From JAICNG01 sp035249985 (GTDB lineage: Bacteria; Gemmatimonadota; Gemmatimonadetes; Gemmatimonadales; Gemmatimonadaceae), in the NCBI GenBank assembly GCA_035249985.1, contig DATFFP010000004.1, forward strand, positions 14,877 to 78,876: a DNA stretch of 64,000 nt. The letters run 5' to 3'. The notes below the pieces were generated by a model. The model saw only the letters and a program-made list of their open reading frames with translations, made no database searches and had not been told where the DNA came from. Each line of letters starts with the position of its first letter. The stretch's first letter is position 1. The translations under genes were made by a program, and so were the position numbers. Shown here in pieces: positions 17,088 to 25,335 of the stretch.

Positions 17088-18013
17088 CGCGGCCGGTTAG
17101 GATCGCGCACCGGCTCGAGTACGCCGGGCTCCGCGCCGCGGTCGCCGCGCTCTCGGCGGTCGGATGGCGACGCGCGTCATCGCTCGGCGGCGCGCTTGGA
17201 CGGCTGGGATACCGGCCCTTCGGTGTTCGACGCCATGTCGTGGAGCGCCAGATCGCCGCGGCATTTCCCGAATGGGATGCCGATCGCGTTGCGCAGGTCG
17301 CGCGCGCCTCCTACGACCATCTTGGACGGCTCGCCGTCGAGACCGCGCTCATGCCCTCGCTCGGTCGAGAGCGCATCCTCGATCTCGTCTCGCGCACGAC
17401 GGGGTGGGACCTCGTCGAGCAGGCGATTGAAGCCAGGCGCGGCCTGTTGCTGATCGCGGGCCACTTCGGTAATTGGGAAGTCTCCGGCGCGTACATTGCC
17501 GCTCGAGGGGTCCCCGTCGATGTGATCGTGCGGCGCATGTCCAACCCGATCTTCGATCGTTATCTCAACCAGACGCGTGCCGACCTCGGGATGACGGTGG
17601 TCTACGATGCCGATGCCGTCCGGCGCACGACGCGATCCCTCAAGGAGGGACGGGCCATCGGATTCCTCGCCGATCAGGGCGTGCTCAACCTCGCGTCCAC
17701 CCATGTCCCGTTCTTTGGGCGCCCCGCGAAGACGCCACGCGGACCGGCGGTGTTCACGCTCCGCTACCACGTGCCCACCCTGTTCGTCGCCGCGATCCGT
17801 GAGCCGGATGGACGCTTTCATCTCTCGTTTCAGAACGTGCCTTACGAGGAGACGGGCGACCGTGAGCGTGACGTCGATGGGATCGTGGCGTCCTACACGC
17901 GCATCCTCGAAGGCCTGGTGCGGCAGACCCCCGAGCAGTACTTCTGGCAACACCGCCGCTGGAAGCATCAGCCGGCCGATACGCTCCCCGCGCTCCGCGA
18001 TCCCGCGGCATGA
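17084..18013 (+). CDS. LpxL/HtrB-type lauroyl acyltransferase
   Basis: 309 residues, the family's normal size. The catalytic HX4E motif is HFGNWE (H127, E132), followed by VIVRRMSNPIFDRYLNQTR, the GFLADQG substrate block and PRGPAVFTLRYHVP. Such inner-membrane enzymes add secondary acyl chains to lipid A; diderm lineages without classical LPS also use them for other lipids. The start is GTG 17084, overlapping the glycosyltransferase stop (GTGA). It ends in a 4-base overlap with the next small gene. Confidence 0.94.
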   Translation: MTRPVRIAHRLEYAGLRAAVAALSAVGWRRASSLGGALGRLGYRPFGVRRHVVERQIAAAFPEWDADRVAQVARASYDHLGRLAVETALMPSLGRERILDLVSRTTGWDLVEQAIEARRGLLLIAGHFGNWEVSGAYIAARGVPVDVIVRRMSNPIFDRYLNQTRADLGMTVVYDADAVRRTTRSLKEGRAIGFLADQGVLNLASTHVPFFGRPAKTPRGPAVFTLRYHVPTLFVAAIREPDGRFHLSFQNVPYEETGDRERDVDGIVASYTRILEGLVRQTPEQYFWQHRRWKHQPADTLPALRDPAA

Positions 18014-18270
18014 TCGCCGCACCCGAACCGAGGCCCGATCGCTTCCTCTCGGCCTCGGAGCTGGGCGAGTACGCGTATTGTCGCCGCGCATGGTGGCTGC
18101 GCGCGGTGCAGGGGGTGACGACCGAGACGCAAGGCACGCGCTTCAGCGCGGGCCACGCCGCGCATCGCCGGCACGCGTGGTCACTGTGGTGGGCGCGCAC
18201 GTTAGGCTGGCTGGCAGCGCTTCTCGTCACGGCGGCACTCGCGGCGTTGGCCTGGGCCACCTGGCGATGA
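18010..18270 (+). CDS. Small membrane protein with Cas4-like N-terminal motif
   Basis: 86 residues. Residues 13-32 (LSASELGEYAYCRRAWWLRA) match the N-terminal motif of Cas4/RecB-like nucleases, where the single Cys (here C24) is the first ligand of a 4Fe-4S cluster. Residues about 64-82 form one hydrophobic helix. No nuclease residues are present in this ORF; they are encoded by the next gene, whose ATG overlaps this stop by 4 bases (ATGA). I interpret the two as halves of one membrane-anchored Cas4-like nuclease. It is too short for a stand-alone enzyme. Confidence 0.75.
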   Translation: MIAAPEPRPDRFLSASELGEYAYCRRAWWLRAVQGVTTETQGTRFSAGHAAHRRHAWSLWWARTLGWLAALLVTAALAALAWATWR

Positions 18271-18779
18271 TGATCGCGCTCGCCCTCGTGGGCGCCGCGA
18301 TCGTGCTCGGCGTCGTGAGCGTGATGCTGGTGCGGCGGTCCGGCGTGCGCGGCCGAGTCGTCGCCAGCGATTCCGTCGTGTCGCGGCCGTCGCGCGTGCT
18401 TCGTTCCGCGCGCCACGGCATCGTCGGGAAGCCGGACTATCTCGTCGAGGAGCAGGGACGCATCGCACCGGTGGAGCTCAAGCCGTCACGCGAGAGCAAT
18501 TCGCCATGGCTGCGCGACGTGGTGCAGCTGGCCGCGTACTGCCTGCTGCTGGAGGAGACGGAGCCGCGCTTCGCGGGGTATGGCTATCTCCGATACGCGA
18601 ACCGTACCTTTCGGATCGATTTCACCGACCGAGTGCGAGGGGAGCTGCTGCGCACGATCGCCAACATGCGCGCCGACCTGACGGCCGCGGACGTGCCGCC
18701 GAATCATCATGACCGGCGCCGATGCGCTCGGTGCATGCTCGTGCGCGTCTGCGGGCGCGCGGTGGGGAGTGTGTCGTGA
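18267..18779 (+). CDS. Membrane-anchored Cas4/RecB-like PD-(D/E)XK nuclease half
   Basis: 170 residues from ATG 18267. An N-terminal hydrophobic helix (residues 2-22) is followed by the RecB-family core: H50, GKPDY with D57, VELK with E70 and K72, and QLAAY (87-91). The C-terminus has C153, C156 and C162 in RRCARCMLVRVCG, the three-Cys end of a Cas4 iron-sulfur cluster. The missing fourth Cys is in the preceding small gene. The reaction is presumably metal-dependent DNA exonuclease or endonuclease action at the membrane. A longer open frame upstream is a shadow of the acyltransferase. No CRISPR array or cas1/cas2 is in the window. Confidence 0.82.
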   Translation: MMIALALVGAAIVLGVVSVMLVRRSGVRGRVVASDSVVSRPSRVLRSARHGIVGKPDYLVEEQGRIAPVELKPSRESNSPWLRDVVQLAAYCLLLEETEPRFAGYGYLRYANRTFRIDFTDRVRGELLRTIANMRADLTAADVPPNHHDRRRCARCMLVRVCGRAVGSVS

Positions 18780-19612
18780 TCGCCGAGGTGTGGGCACGAC
18801 TGTGGCGCGACACCCGCGCGCGGATCGGGCTGATCGTCGTCGCGATGCTCCTGCTGCTCGCGCTGCTCGCGCCATTATTGGCGCGGCACGACCCCATTCG
18901 CGTCGACCTCCTGCGTCAGCTGCAGCCGCCTTCGGCGGAGCACTGGATGGGGACCGATGTGCAGGGGCGCGATGTGTGGGCGCGTCTGGTCTACGGAGCT
19001 CGAATTTCCCTCGCCGTCGGCCTGATCTCGCAGAGCATCGCGCTGGCCATTGGTCTGACTCTCGGACTCATCGCCGGCTACTTCGGCCGCTGGATCGACG
19101 ACCTCGTGATGCGCCTGGCCGATGTCACGCTTGCCTTTCCGACGCTCCTTCTTCTGATCGCGATGGTCGCGGCGCTGCAGCCTTCCCTGATTGTCGTGTT
19201 CGTGACGGTCGGCATCGTGGGGTGGGCGGGAATGGCGCGGCTGGTGCGCGGGCAGGTGCTCGTCGTGAGGCAGCTCGAGTATGTGCACGCCGCCCGAGCG
19301 CTCGGCACCCCCGACTTTCGGATCATCTCGCGTCATGTGCTTCCCAACGTGATCGCCCCGGTGGTCATCGCGACGACGCTCGGCATGGCCGGCGCGATCA
19401 TGGCGGAGGCGGCGCTGTCATTCCTCGGTCTCGGCGTGCAGCCTCCCACGCCGAGCTGGGGCGCGATGATCGCCGACGGCCGCGACCTGAACCAGCTGCG
19501 CTCGTCGCCCTGGACCTCTCTGTTTCCGGGCCTGGCGATCGGTGTGACCGTCCTCGGCTTCAACCTGCTCGGCGATGCTTTGCGGGATGCGTTGGATCCG
19601 AGGACTGTCTAG
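18776..19612 (+). CDS. ABC transporter permease, OppC/DppC family
   Basis: 278 residues from GTG 18776, which overlaps the preceding stop (GTGA). It has an N-terminal membrane helix (IGLIVVAMLLLLALLAPLLA), the conserved periplasmic WMGTDVQGRDVWARLVYGARISL block and the inner-membrane EAA loop (EYVHAARALGTPDFRIISRHVLPN), then FLGLGVQPPTPSWGAMI, the family's C-terminal signature. It is the second permease of peptide/nickel-type importers. No OppB, ATPase or binding-protein gene adjoins it, so partners must be elsewhere. It is the last gene of the operon headed by the PorX-like regulator. Confidence 0.93.
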   Translation: MIAEVWARLWRDTRARIGLIVVAMLLLLALLAPLLARHDPIRVDLLRQLQPPSAEHWMGTDVQGRDVWARLVYGARISLAVGLISQSIALAIGLTLGLIAGYFGRWIDDLVMRLADVTLAFPTLLLLIAMVAALQPSLIVVFVTVGIVGWAGMARLVRGQVLVVRQLEYVHAARALGTPDFRIISRHVLPNVIAPVVIATTLGMAGAIMAEAALSFLGLGVQPPTPSWGAMIADGRDLNQLRSSPWTSLFPGLAIGVTVLGFNLLGDALRDALDPRTV

Positions 19613-19621
19613 TCCAAGCTA

Positions 19622-19742
19622 CGAACTGCGAACTGCGAACTGCGAACGCCAAGGTTAAAGTATTGAACCGGGGGAACGAGGCTCTTTGACGTTCGCAGCT
19701 CGCAGGTCGCAGGTCGCAGGTCGCAGTTCGCAGTTCGCAGTC
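19622..19742. repeat. Heptamer-repeat hairpin (GAACTGC type), copy 3
   Basis: About 3.5 tandem GAACTGC units (19622-19648) face some seven complementary units with variants GCAGCTC, GCAGGTC and GCAGTTC (19690-19742). The 41-base middle contains a weak GGTT...AACC stem. It lies directly after the OppC-like stop and before the class V aminotransferase. The run of three GCAGGTC variants next to GCAGTTC units suggests local unit duplication. Confidence 0.85.
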
Positions 19743-19761
19743 GTCCTCATACACTTCCCCC

Positions 19762-20922
19762 GTGCCGGAACCTTACGATCTAGAGACACTCCGTCGCGTC
19801 GAGTTTCCGTGGACCACGGGCGGCGACTGCGTCTATCTCAATCACGCCTCGACCGGTCCCCTCCCCATGCGCGCGCGCGCGGCCCTTGCCGCCTGGAACG
19901 ACTGGCGTGGCGAGCCGTGGCGCATCAGCGATGACATGGAGTTCGAGATCATGGATCGCGCGCGCACCCACGCGGCGCGGCTGGTGGGCGCGGCGCCGGC
20001 GGAGATCGCCCTCACCACGAACACCTCGCACGGGATCAACATCGCCGCGCGCTGCCTCCCCCTTCGCGCAGGCGACATCGTGGTCTCGTCGGATCGGGAG
20101 TTTCCCGCCAACGTTTACCCGTGGATGGCGCTCGAGCGGGAAGGGATCATCCTCACCCAGGTTGCCTGCACGCCGGCGGGGCTGCCTGACGAGGAACGGA
20201 TTCTCGCCGCCCTCGAGCGCCCACGCGTCAAGGTCCTCACGCTGTCATGGGTGTCGTTCGCGACCGGCTACACGGTGGACCTCGCCCGCCTCGGCCGCGA
20301 GTGCCGCGAGCGTGGGATCTATTTCGTCGTCGACGCCATCCAGGGCATTGGCGCGCGCGTCCTCGACGCGCCCGGATGCAGCATCGACATCCTCGCCTGC
20401 GGCGGACAGAAGTGGCTGCTGTCCCCATGGGGAACGGGGTTCGCCTACATCAGGCGCGCTCTCGCGGAGCAGCTCGAGCCGCGCGAGATCGGATGGTTGG
20501 CGGTCCGGGGCTCGCGTGACTTCAATCGCCTCGTGGACTACGATTTCACCTGGCACGACGACGCCCGGCGGTTCGAGGTCGGCACGTTACCCTACCAGGA
20601 TCTCGCCGCCTTCTGCGCGAGCATGGAGCTGCTGCACGAGGTGAGCATCGCGTCTATCGCCACGCATGTGCGCTCGCTCGTCGACGCGATGACGACGCGC
20701 CTGCGTGACGCGGGAGCCGCGGTCGTCACACCCGCCGAGGCGCATCGGCGCGCGGGCATCCTTACGGTGCGCGTGAAGAACGGCCAGCGGGTCAGCGAGC
20801 AGCTCACGGCCGCGGGAATCGTCTGTGGGTTGCGCGAAGGTGCCATTCGCCTGTCACCGCACTTCTACACCACGCGTGAGGATATTGACCGCGCGCTCGA
20901 TGTGCTCGTGCGCGCGGTCTGA
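19762..20922 (+). CDS. Class V PLP-dependent aminotransferase/desulfurase-like enzyme
   Basis: 386 residues from GTG 19762. CVYLNHASTGPLP, IALTTNTSHGINIAA, FVVDAIQGIGARVLD (PLP Asp/Gln) and DILACGGQKWLLSPWGTGF with the PLP lysine place it in the NifS/isopenicillin N epimerase-like class V group. A conserved desulfurase-type cysteine near the C-terminus is not obvious, so an aminotransferase, epimerase or kynureninase-like role is likelier than cysteine desulfurase. Substrate unknown; cytosolic. It is convergent with tyrS, the two stops being 3 bp apart. Confidence 0.88.
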   Translation: MPEPYDLETLRRVEFPWTTGGDCVYLNHASTGPLPMRARAALAAWNDWRGEPWRISDDMEFEIMDRARTHAARLVGAAPAEIALTTNTSHGINIAARCLPLRAGDIVVSSDREFPANVYPWMALEREGIILTQVACTPAGLPDEERILAALERPRVKVLTLSWVSFATGYTVDLARLGRECRERGIYFVVDAIQGIGARVLDAPGCSIDILACGGQKWLLSPWGTGFAYIRRALAEQLEPREIGWLAVRGSRDFNRLVDYDFTWHDDARRFEVGTLPYQDLAAFCASMELLHEVSIASIATHVRSLVDAMTTRLRDAGAAVVTPAEAHRRAGILTVRVKNGQRVSEQLTAAGIVCGLREGAIRLSPHFYTTREDIDRALDVLVRAV

Positions 20923-20925
20923 CCC

Positions 20926-22197
20926 TCAGTCCACTCTCACCAGCGCGTAGTCGCGCGCACCTTTGCGCAGCAGCAGGTGTCCGCCCGGAAGCAGGCGCTC
21001 TCGACCCAGAGTCTTGTCATCGGCCGACAGCCGATCCCCGTTGACGTAGAGCCCGCCCTGCTCGAGGAGCCGTCGCGCCGCACCCTTCGATGCGACGAGC
21101 TTGGCGCTCGCGAAAAGCTCGAGGACGTCGATGCCGGCGCCGTCGAAAGAAACCCGCGCGAAGGGCACCTCGACAGCGAGCGCTTCGAGCGCCTTGAGCG
21201 ACAGCCCCTTCGGATCGCCCTTCCCGAACAGCAGTGCCGAGACCTCGGCAGCGACCCGGGCCGCCTCCTCTCCGTGCACACGCGCTGTAACCTCTTGTGC
21301 CAGGGCCTGCTGCGCAGCCCTCTGCTCGGGGTGCCCGGCCGTCTCACCATCGAGCTGCTCGATCGTCTTTCTCGGGAGCAGTGTGAAGAAACGCAGGAAC
21401 CGTCCCACATCTCGATCGTCGACGTTGATCCAGAACTGGAAGAACTTGTATGGCGACGTCAGCTCGGCATCGAGCCATACGGCGCCCGCCTCCGTCTTAC
21501 CGAACTTTGCACCGGACGCACTGGTGACGAGCGGATACGTCAGCGCATGCGCTTCGGCGCCGACGACCTTTCGGATCAGCTCCATCCCAGCCGTGATGTT
21601 GCCCCATTGATCGCTTCCGCCCACTTGCAGCGTGCAGCCTTCACGTCGATGTAGCTCCAGGTAGTCGTAGGCCTGGAGCAGCATGTACGAAAATTCCGTG
21701 TAGGAGATGCCTTCTTCGAGACGCGCCTTCACCGACTCCTTCTGCATCATGTAATTGACGGTGAAGTGCTTCCCCACATCCCGCATGAACCCGATTGCCG
21801 TCAGCGGAAGAAGCCAGTCCGCATTGTTCCGCATCCGCGCCGCGGTGGGGCCGGTGAAGTCAAGAAAACGTTCGAGCTGATGGTGAATTCCCGCTGCATT
21901 CGCGTCGACCATTTCCGGCGTCATCAGCAGGCGCTCCGTGCGCTTCCCGCTCGGATCGCCGATCATGCCGGTGCCCGCACCCACGAGCGCGATGGGGCGG
22001 TGACCGGCGCGCTGGAGGTGCACGAGTCCCATGACGGGAACGAGACTTCCGACGTGCAGGCTCGGCGCGCTGGGATCGAAGCCGCAGTATGCGGTCACAG
22101 GCCCGGCGGCGAGGGACTCTCCGAGGCCTTCGGTGTACTGATGGAGGAGCCCGCGCCACGCGAGCTCATCGAGCACCTGTTTGTGATCTGAGACCAT
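20926..22197 (-). CDS. tyrS: Tyrosyl-tRNA synthetase
   Basis: 423 residues. The class I HIGH-like motif is LHVGSL, with YCGFDPSAPS before it for Tyr-AMP binding, and the KMSKS-like loop is ASGAKFGKTEAG. The tyrosine pocket is represented by EFSYMLLQAYDYLEL and GGSDQWGNITAGMEL. The C-terminal S4 RNA-binding domain ends in KGARDYALVRVD. It charges tRNA-Tyr in the cytosol. No T-box or other leader is evident in the 83 bp to the divergent PBP gene. Confidence 0.98.
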   Translation of the reverse strand: MVSDHKQVLDELAWRGLLHQYTEGLGESLAAGPVTAYCGFDPSAPSLHVGSLVPVMGLVHLQRAGHRPIALVGAGTGMIGDPSGKRTERLLMTPEMVDANAAGIHHQLERFLDFTGPTAARMRNNADWLLPLTAIGFMRDVGKHFTVNYMMQKESVKARLEEGISYTEFSYMLLQAYDYLELHRREGCTLQVGGSDQWGNITAGMELIRKVVGAEAHALTYPLVTSASGAKFGKTEAGAVWLDAELTSPYKFFQFWINVDDRDVGRFLRFFTLLPRKTIEQLDGETAGHPEQRAAQQALAQEVTARVHGEEAARVAAEVSALLFGKGDPKGLSLKALEALAVEVPFARVSFDGAGIDVLELFASAKLVASKGAARRLLEQGGLYVNGDRLSADDKTLGRERLLPGGHLLLRKGARDYALVRVD

Positions 22198-22280
22198 TTC
22201 CGAAAGATAGAGAATCGGTTCGCGCGCGTCAGTAGCGCGCGTTGCCGCGCCCTAACCACGAGTGTAGCTTCTCCGACACC

Positions 22281-24566
22281 ATGGCCGCTTCGCCGTTCTC
22301 GCGCCGTTTCTGGCGCTCGCGTCCCCGCCTCGCGCGCGCCACGGGCCTTTCCGTCACTTTCGTTTTCGCGTTCGGCGCCGGCCTCGCGTACGCCGCGTGG
22401 GCGCTCATCTGCCGTGGCGGGGCCTGCCCGTCCATTCAGGTGCTCGACGAGTGGACGCCGCAGCAAACGTCGAAGCTCTATGCGGCCGACGGCCGCTTCA
22501 TCGCCGAGATCGGGCTCGAGCGGCGCACGCTCGTCAAGCTGAGCGAGATTCCGAAGCACGTGCGCGACGCGTTCGTCATCACGGAGGATAAACGCTTCTA
22601 CGACCATGCCGGCATCGACTGGGTGCGTGTTGCCGGCGCGGCGGGACGCAACATCCTGAGCGGCTCCTACGCGCAGGGGTTCTCGACGATCACCATGCAG
22701 CTCGCCCGCAACGTGTTTCCCGAGCGCATTTCCCGCGAGAAGACACTCACGCGGAAGCTCAAGGAAGCCAAGGTCGCGCGGCAGATCGAAGCGAAATACT
22801 CGAAGGCAAAGATCCTCGAGCTCTACCTCAACCAGATCTACCTCGGCAACGGCGCGTATGGCGTCGAGACGGCCTCGCAGCGGTACTTCGGCAAGTCGGT
22901 TCGCGACCTGAATCTCGCCGAGGCGGCGACGCTCGCCTCGCTGCCCAAGGCGCCGGAGCGATACAATCCGCGTCGCTATCCCGAGCGCGCCATTCAGCGT
23001 CGCAACACCGTCGTCGAGCTGATGCGTCGCGAAGGCATCGTCAATCAGGCCGACGCGAGACTCGCACGCGCCTTTCCGCTTCAGCTCGCGCGACGCGAGG
23101 AAGCGGGCGACATGGCCCCCTACTTCGTCGAATGGGTGCGTCGTCAGCTCGACGATCAGTTCGGCTCCAAGCTCTATCGCGACGGACTGCGCGTGTTCAC
23201 GACACTCGACATGGACATGCAGTCCGCCGCCGAGCGTGCGCTCGAGCGGCAGATCAAGGCGGTGGAGAGCAGCAAGTATGCGCGCTATCGCCACATGACG
23301 TACGAGAAATATCTCGCGCAGGCGGCGACGAACGAGAACGGCGAAGCGGCGAACTCGCCGTATCTCCAGGGTGCCTTCATCGCGATGGACCCACGTAATG
23401 GCGCCATCCGCGCGATGATCGGTGGTCGCGACTTCGATGACTCGAAGTTCAACCGCGCCACGCAGGCGCTTCGCCAGCCCGGCTCGACGTTCAAGCCGAT
23501 CGTCTACGCCGCCGCCGTTCGCAACGGGCGCCCGCCGTCGTATATCGTGCAGGACGAGCCGATCATGGTGCCCGAGATGGGCGGCGAGGATTGGACGCCG
23601 CAGAACTACGACGGACGGTTCGAGGGGCCGATGCCGATGCGTCGCGCGCTGTACATGTCGCGCAACCTGGCGACCGTCGCGCTGGGCATGGAGCTCGGCG
23701 AGGGCACGGTGATCGACATGGCGCGCGGCTTCGGGCTCACCACGCCGATTCCGCCCTACCCGTCGATTCACCTCGGCGCCGCCGTCGTGTATCCGCTCGA
23801 GCTCGTCTCGGCGTACAGCGCCTTCGCGACGTTAGGCGTGCGGGCGCAGCCCAACGCGATTCTCCGGGTCGAGAACGCGCGCGGCGACGTGCTCTGGGAG
23901 CCGACGCCCACGCGCACGGAGGTGATGTCGCGAGAAGAGGCGTGGCTCATGATGGACATGATGCGCGACGTGGTCCGCCGTGGTACGGCGTACAGCGCGG
24001 TATGGGGATCGGGGTTCCGCGTGCCCGCCGCCGGAAAGACCGGCACCACCAACGATGGCACCGACGTCTGGTACATCGGCTACACGCCTGACCTCGTCGC
24101 CGGCGTGTGGATGGGACTCGACAGGCCCGCGAAGATCCAGTCGAACGCCCAGGGCGGTATTCTCGCCGCGCCGGCGTGGACGGCGTTCATGACCGAGGTC
24201 TATCAGAAGAAGCCGGCACCACCCGACTGGCCGCGGCCCGAAGGGTTGCTCGTGCGCGAAGTCGACCGCTCGACCGGGCTCCTGCAGAATCCGTTCTGTC
24301 CCCGGGAGGTCGTGAGCACGGAATTCTACATCCCAGGCACCGAGCCAGTGCGTGAGTGCGATGTGCATTCACCGTTCACGATGTTCCAGACGGATAGCAC
24401 TGGCGCGCTGGTTCCTATCAACCCCGACCCGGCGGCACCGGGTGCGGAAGGGCGTGTCACGCCCGGCGCCGTCCCCATGCCGCAACCTGCGCGCCCGAGC
24501 GACACCGGGCGAGTCCGCCCTCGCGACACCACCCGCATCCAGGATCCTTTCAAGCTGCCGCGGTGA
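22281..24566 (+). CDS. Class A penicillin-binding protein (PBP1A family)
   Basis: 761 residues from ATG 22281; an in-frame TTG 39 bp upstream is possible but less likely. After a short basic cytoplasmic tail and membrane helix, the glycosyltransferase domain shows ITEDKRFYDHAGID (catalytic Glu), GFSTITMQLARN and KILELYLNQIYLGNGAYGVE. The transpeptidase has PGSTFKPIVYAAA (SxxK), SRN (SxN) and AAGKTGTTNDGTD (KTG). It polymerises and crosslinks peptidoglycan in the periplasm. The C-terminal 60 residues are a Pro/Thr-rich tail. The gene is divergent from tyrS. Confidence 0.96.
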   Translation: MAASPFSRRFWRSRPRLARATGLSVTFVFAFGAGLAYAAWALICRGGACPSIQVLDEWTPQQTSKLYAADGRFIAEIGLERRTLVKLSEIPKHVRDAFVITEDKRFYDHAGIDWVRVAGAAGRNILSGSYAQGFSTITMQLARNVFPERISREKTLTRKLKEAKVARQIEAKYSKAKILELYLNQIYLGNGAYGVETASQRYFGKSVRDLNLAEAATLASLPKAPERYNPRRYPERAIQRRNTVVELMRREGIVNQADARLARAFPLQLARREEAGDMAPYFVEWVRRQLDDQFGSKLYRDGLRVFTTLDMDMQSAAERALERQIKAVESSKYARYRHMTYEKYLAQAATNENGEAANSPYLQGAFIAMDPRNGAIRAMIGGRDFDDSKFNRATQALRQPGSTFKPIVYAAAVRNGRPPSYIVQDEPIMVPEMGGEDWTPQNYDGRFEGPMPMRRALYMSRNLATVALGMELGEGTVIDMARGFGLTTPIPPYPSIHLGAAVVYPLELVSAYSAFATLGVRAQPNAILRVENARGDVLWEPTPTRTEVMSREEAWLMMDMMRDVVRRGTAYSAVWGSGFRVPAAGKTGTTNDGTDVWYIGYTPDLVAGVWMGLDRPAKIQSNAQGGILAAPAWTAFMTEVYQKKPAPPDWPRPEGLLVREVDRSTGLLQNPFCPREVVSTEFYIPGTEPVRECDVHSPFTMFQTDSTGALVPINPDPAAPGAEGRVTPGAVPMPQPARPSDTGRVRPRDTTRIQDPFKLPR

Positions 24567-24576
24567 GCCGGACGTC

Positions 24577-25335
24577 ATGAGCTGGCTGCCTCGTGACTGC
24601 CACGCCCATACGACCTTCTCCGACGGAACGCTCACGGTCGCCGAGCTGGTAGCGCATGTGCGCGCTCGTGGTGTTCTGCCCAGCGTGGCCGACCATCTGT
24701 CAGGCGACGTCGCCTACGCGTTGAAGGACGTGAGCGAGGTGACCGAGTACCTCGAGGAGCTGGAGCAGTACGACGTCGCACGTGGCGGGGAATTCTGCTG
24801 GCACGATTCGCTGTGGCGCGTGCTCCCGCCCGACGTCGATCGCCGGTTCACGCATCTCATCGGCTCGCTGCACGGCGTCTTCCTTCCCGGCACCGATCAG
24901 GTCGTCCACGCCTTTCGCCCCATGCCGGCCGGCCTCACTCCCGCCGCCTACATGGACGTCCACATCGAGAACGCGGAGCGATTCGCGCTGGAGATGCCGG
25001 TAGACATTCTCGCGCATCCGACGCTGGTGCCGATGTCACTGCGCAAGGTGCCGGCCGAGGAGCTGTGGAGCGAGGCGCACGAGGAGCGGCTCGTGGACGC
25101 GTTGTACCGTGCGCGAATCGCCTTCGAGCTCTCGACCCGCTACCCGCCGCACGAGCGCATTGTCAGGCGGGCGGTCGCGGCCGGCGTGCGGTTGTCGCTA
25201 GGCTCCGACGGGCATACGGCGAAGCAGGTCGGTGACATCGCCGCGCCGCTGGCAATGGCGCGCGCACTCGGCGTTCGGGACGAGGACCTCTACGATCCGA
25301 TCGTGCACGGCCGCCGAACCCCCGCCACCCGCTGA
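24577..25335 (+). CDS. PHP-domain phosphoesterase
   Basis: 252 residues from ATG 24577. The N-terminal DCHAHTTFSDGTL supplies the first metal histidines, VDILAHPTLVPM a further His, and LSLGSDGHTAKQVGD the C-terminal Asp-His pair. These are PHP-superfamily metal-binding motifs found in histidinol phosphatase-like and DNA polymerase-associated enzymes. Histidinol-phosphate or another phosphomonoester is a plausible substrate, unproven. Its stop shares one base with the next ATG (TGATG), indicating translational coupling to the amidohydrolase. Confidence 0.87.
   Translation: MSWLPRDCHAHTTFSDGTLTVAELVAHVRARGVLPSVADHLSGDVAYALKDVSEVTEYLEELEQYDVARGGEFCWHDSLWRVLPPDVDRRFTHLIGSLHGVFLPGTDQVVHAFRPMPAGLTPAAYMDVHIENAERFALEMPVDILAHPTLVPMSLRKVPAEELWSEAHEERLVDALYRARIAFELSTRYPPHERIVRRAVAAGVRLSLGSDGHTAKQVGDIAAPLAMARALGVRDEDLYDPIVHGRRTPATR

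Noticed and set aside
22095..23771. A 558-residue minus-strand frame opposite the PBP1A gene
   Set aside because: Antisense to all PBP1A glycosyltransferase and transpeptidase motifs; Arg/His-rich shadow composition.
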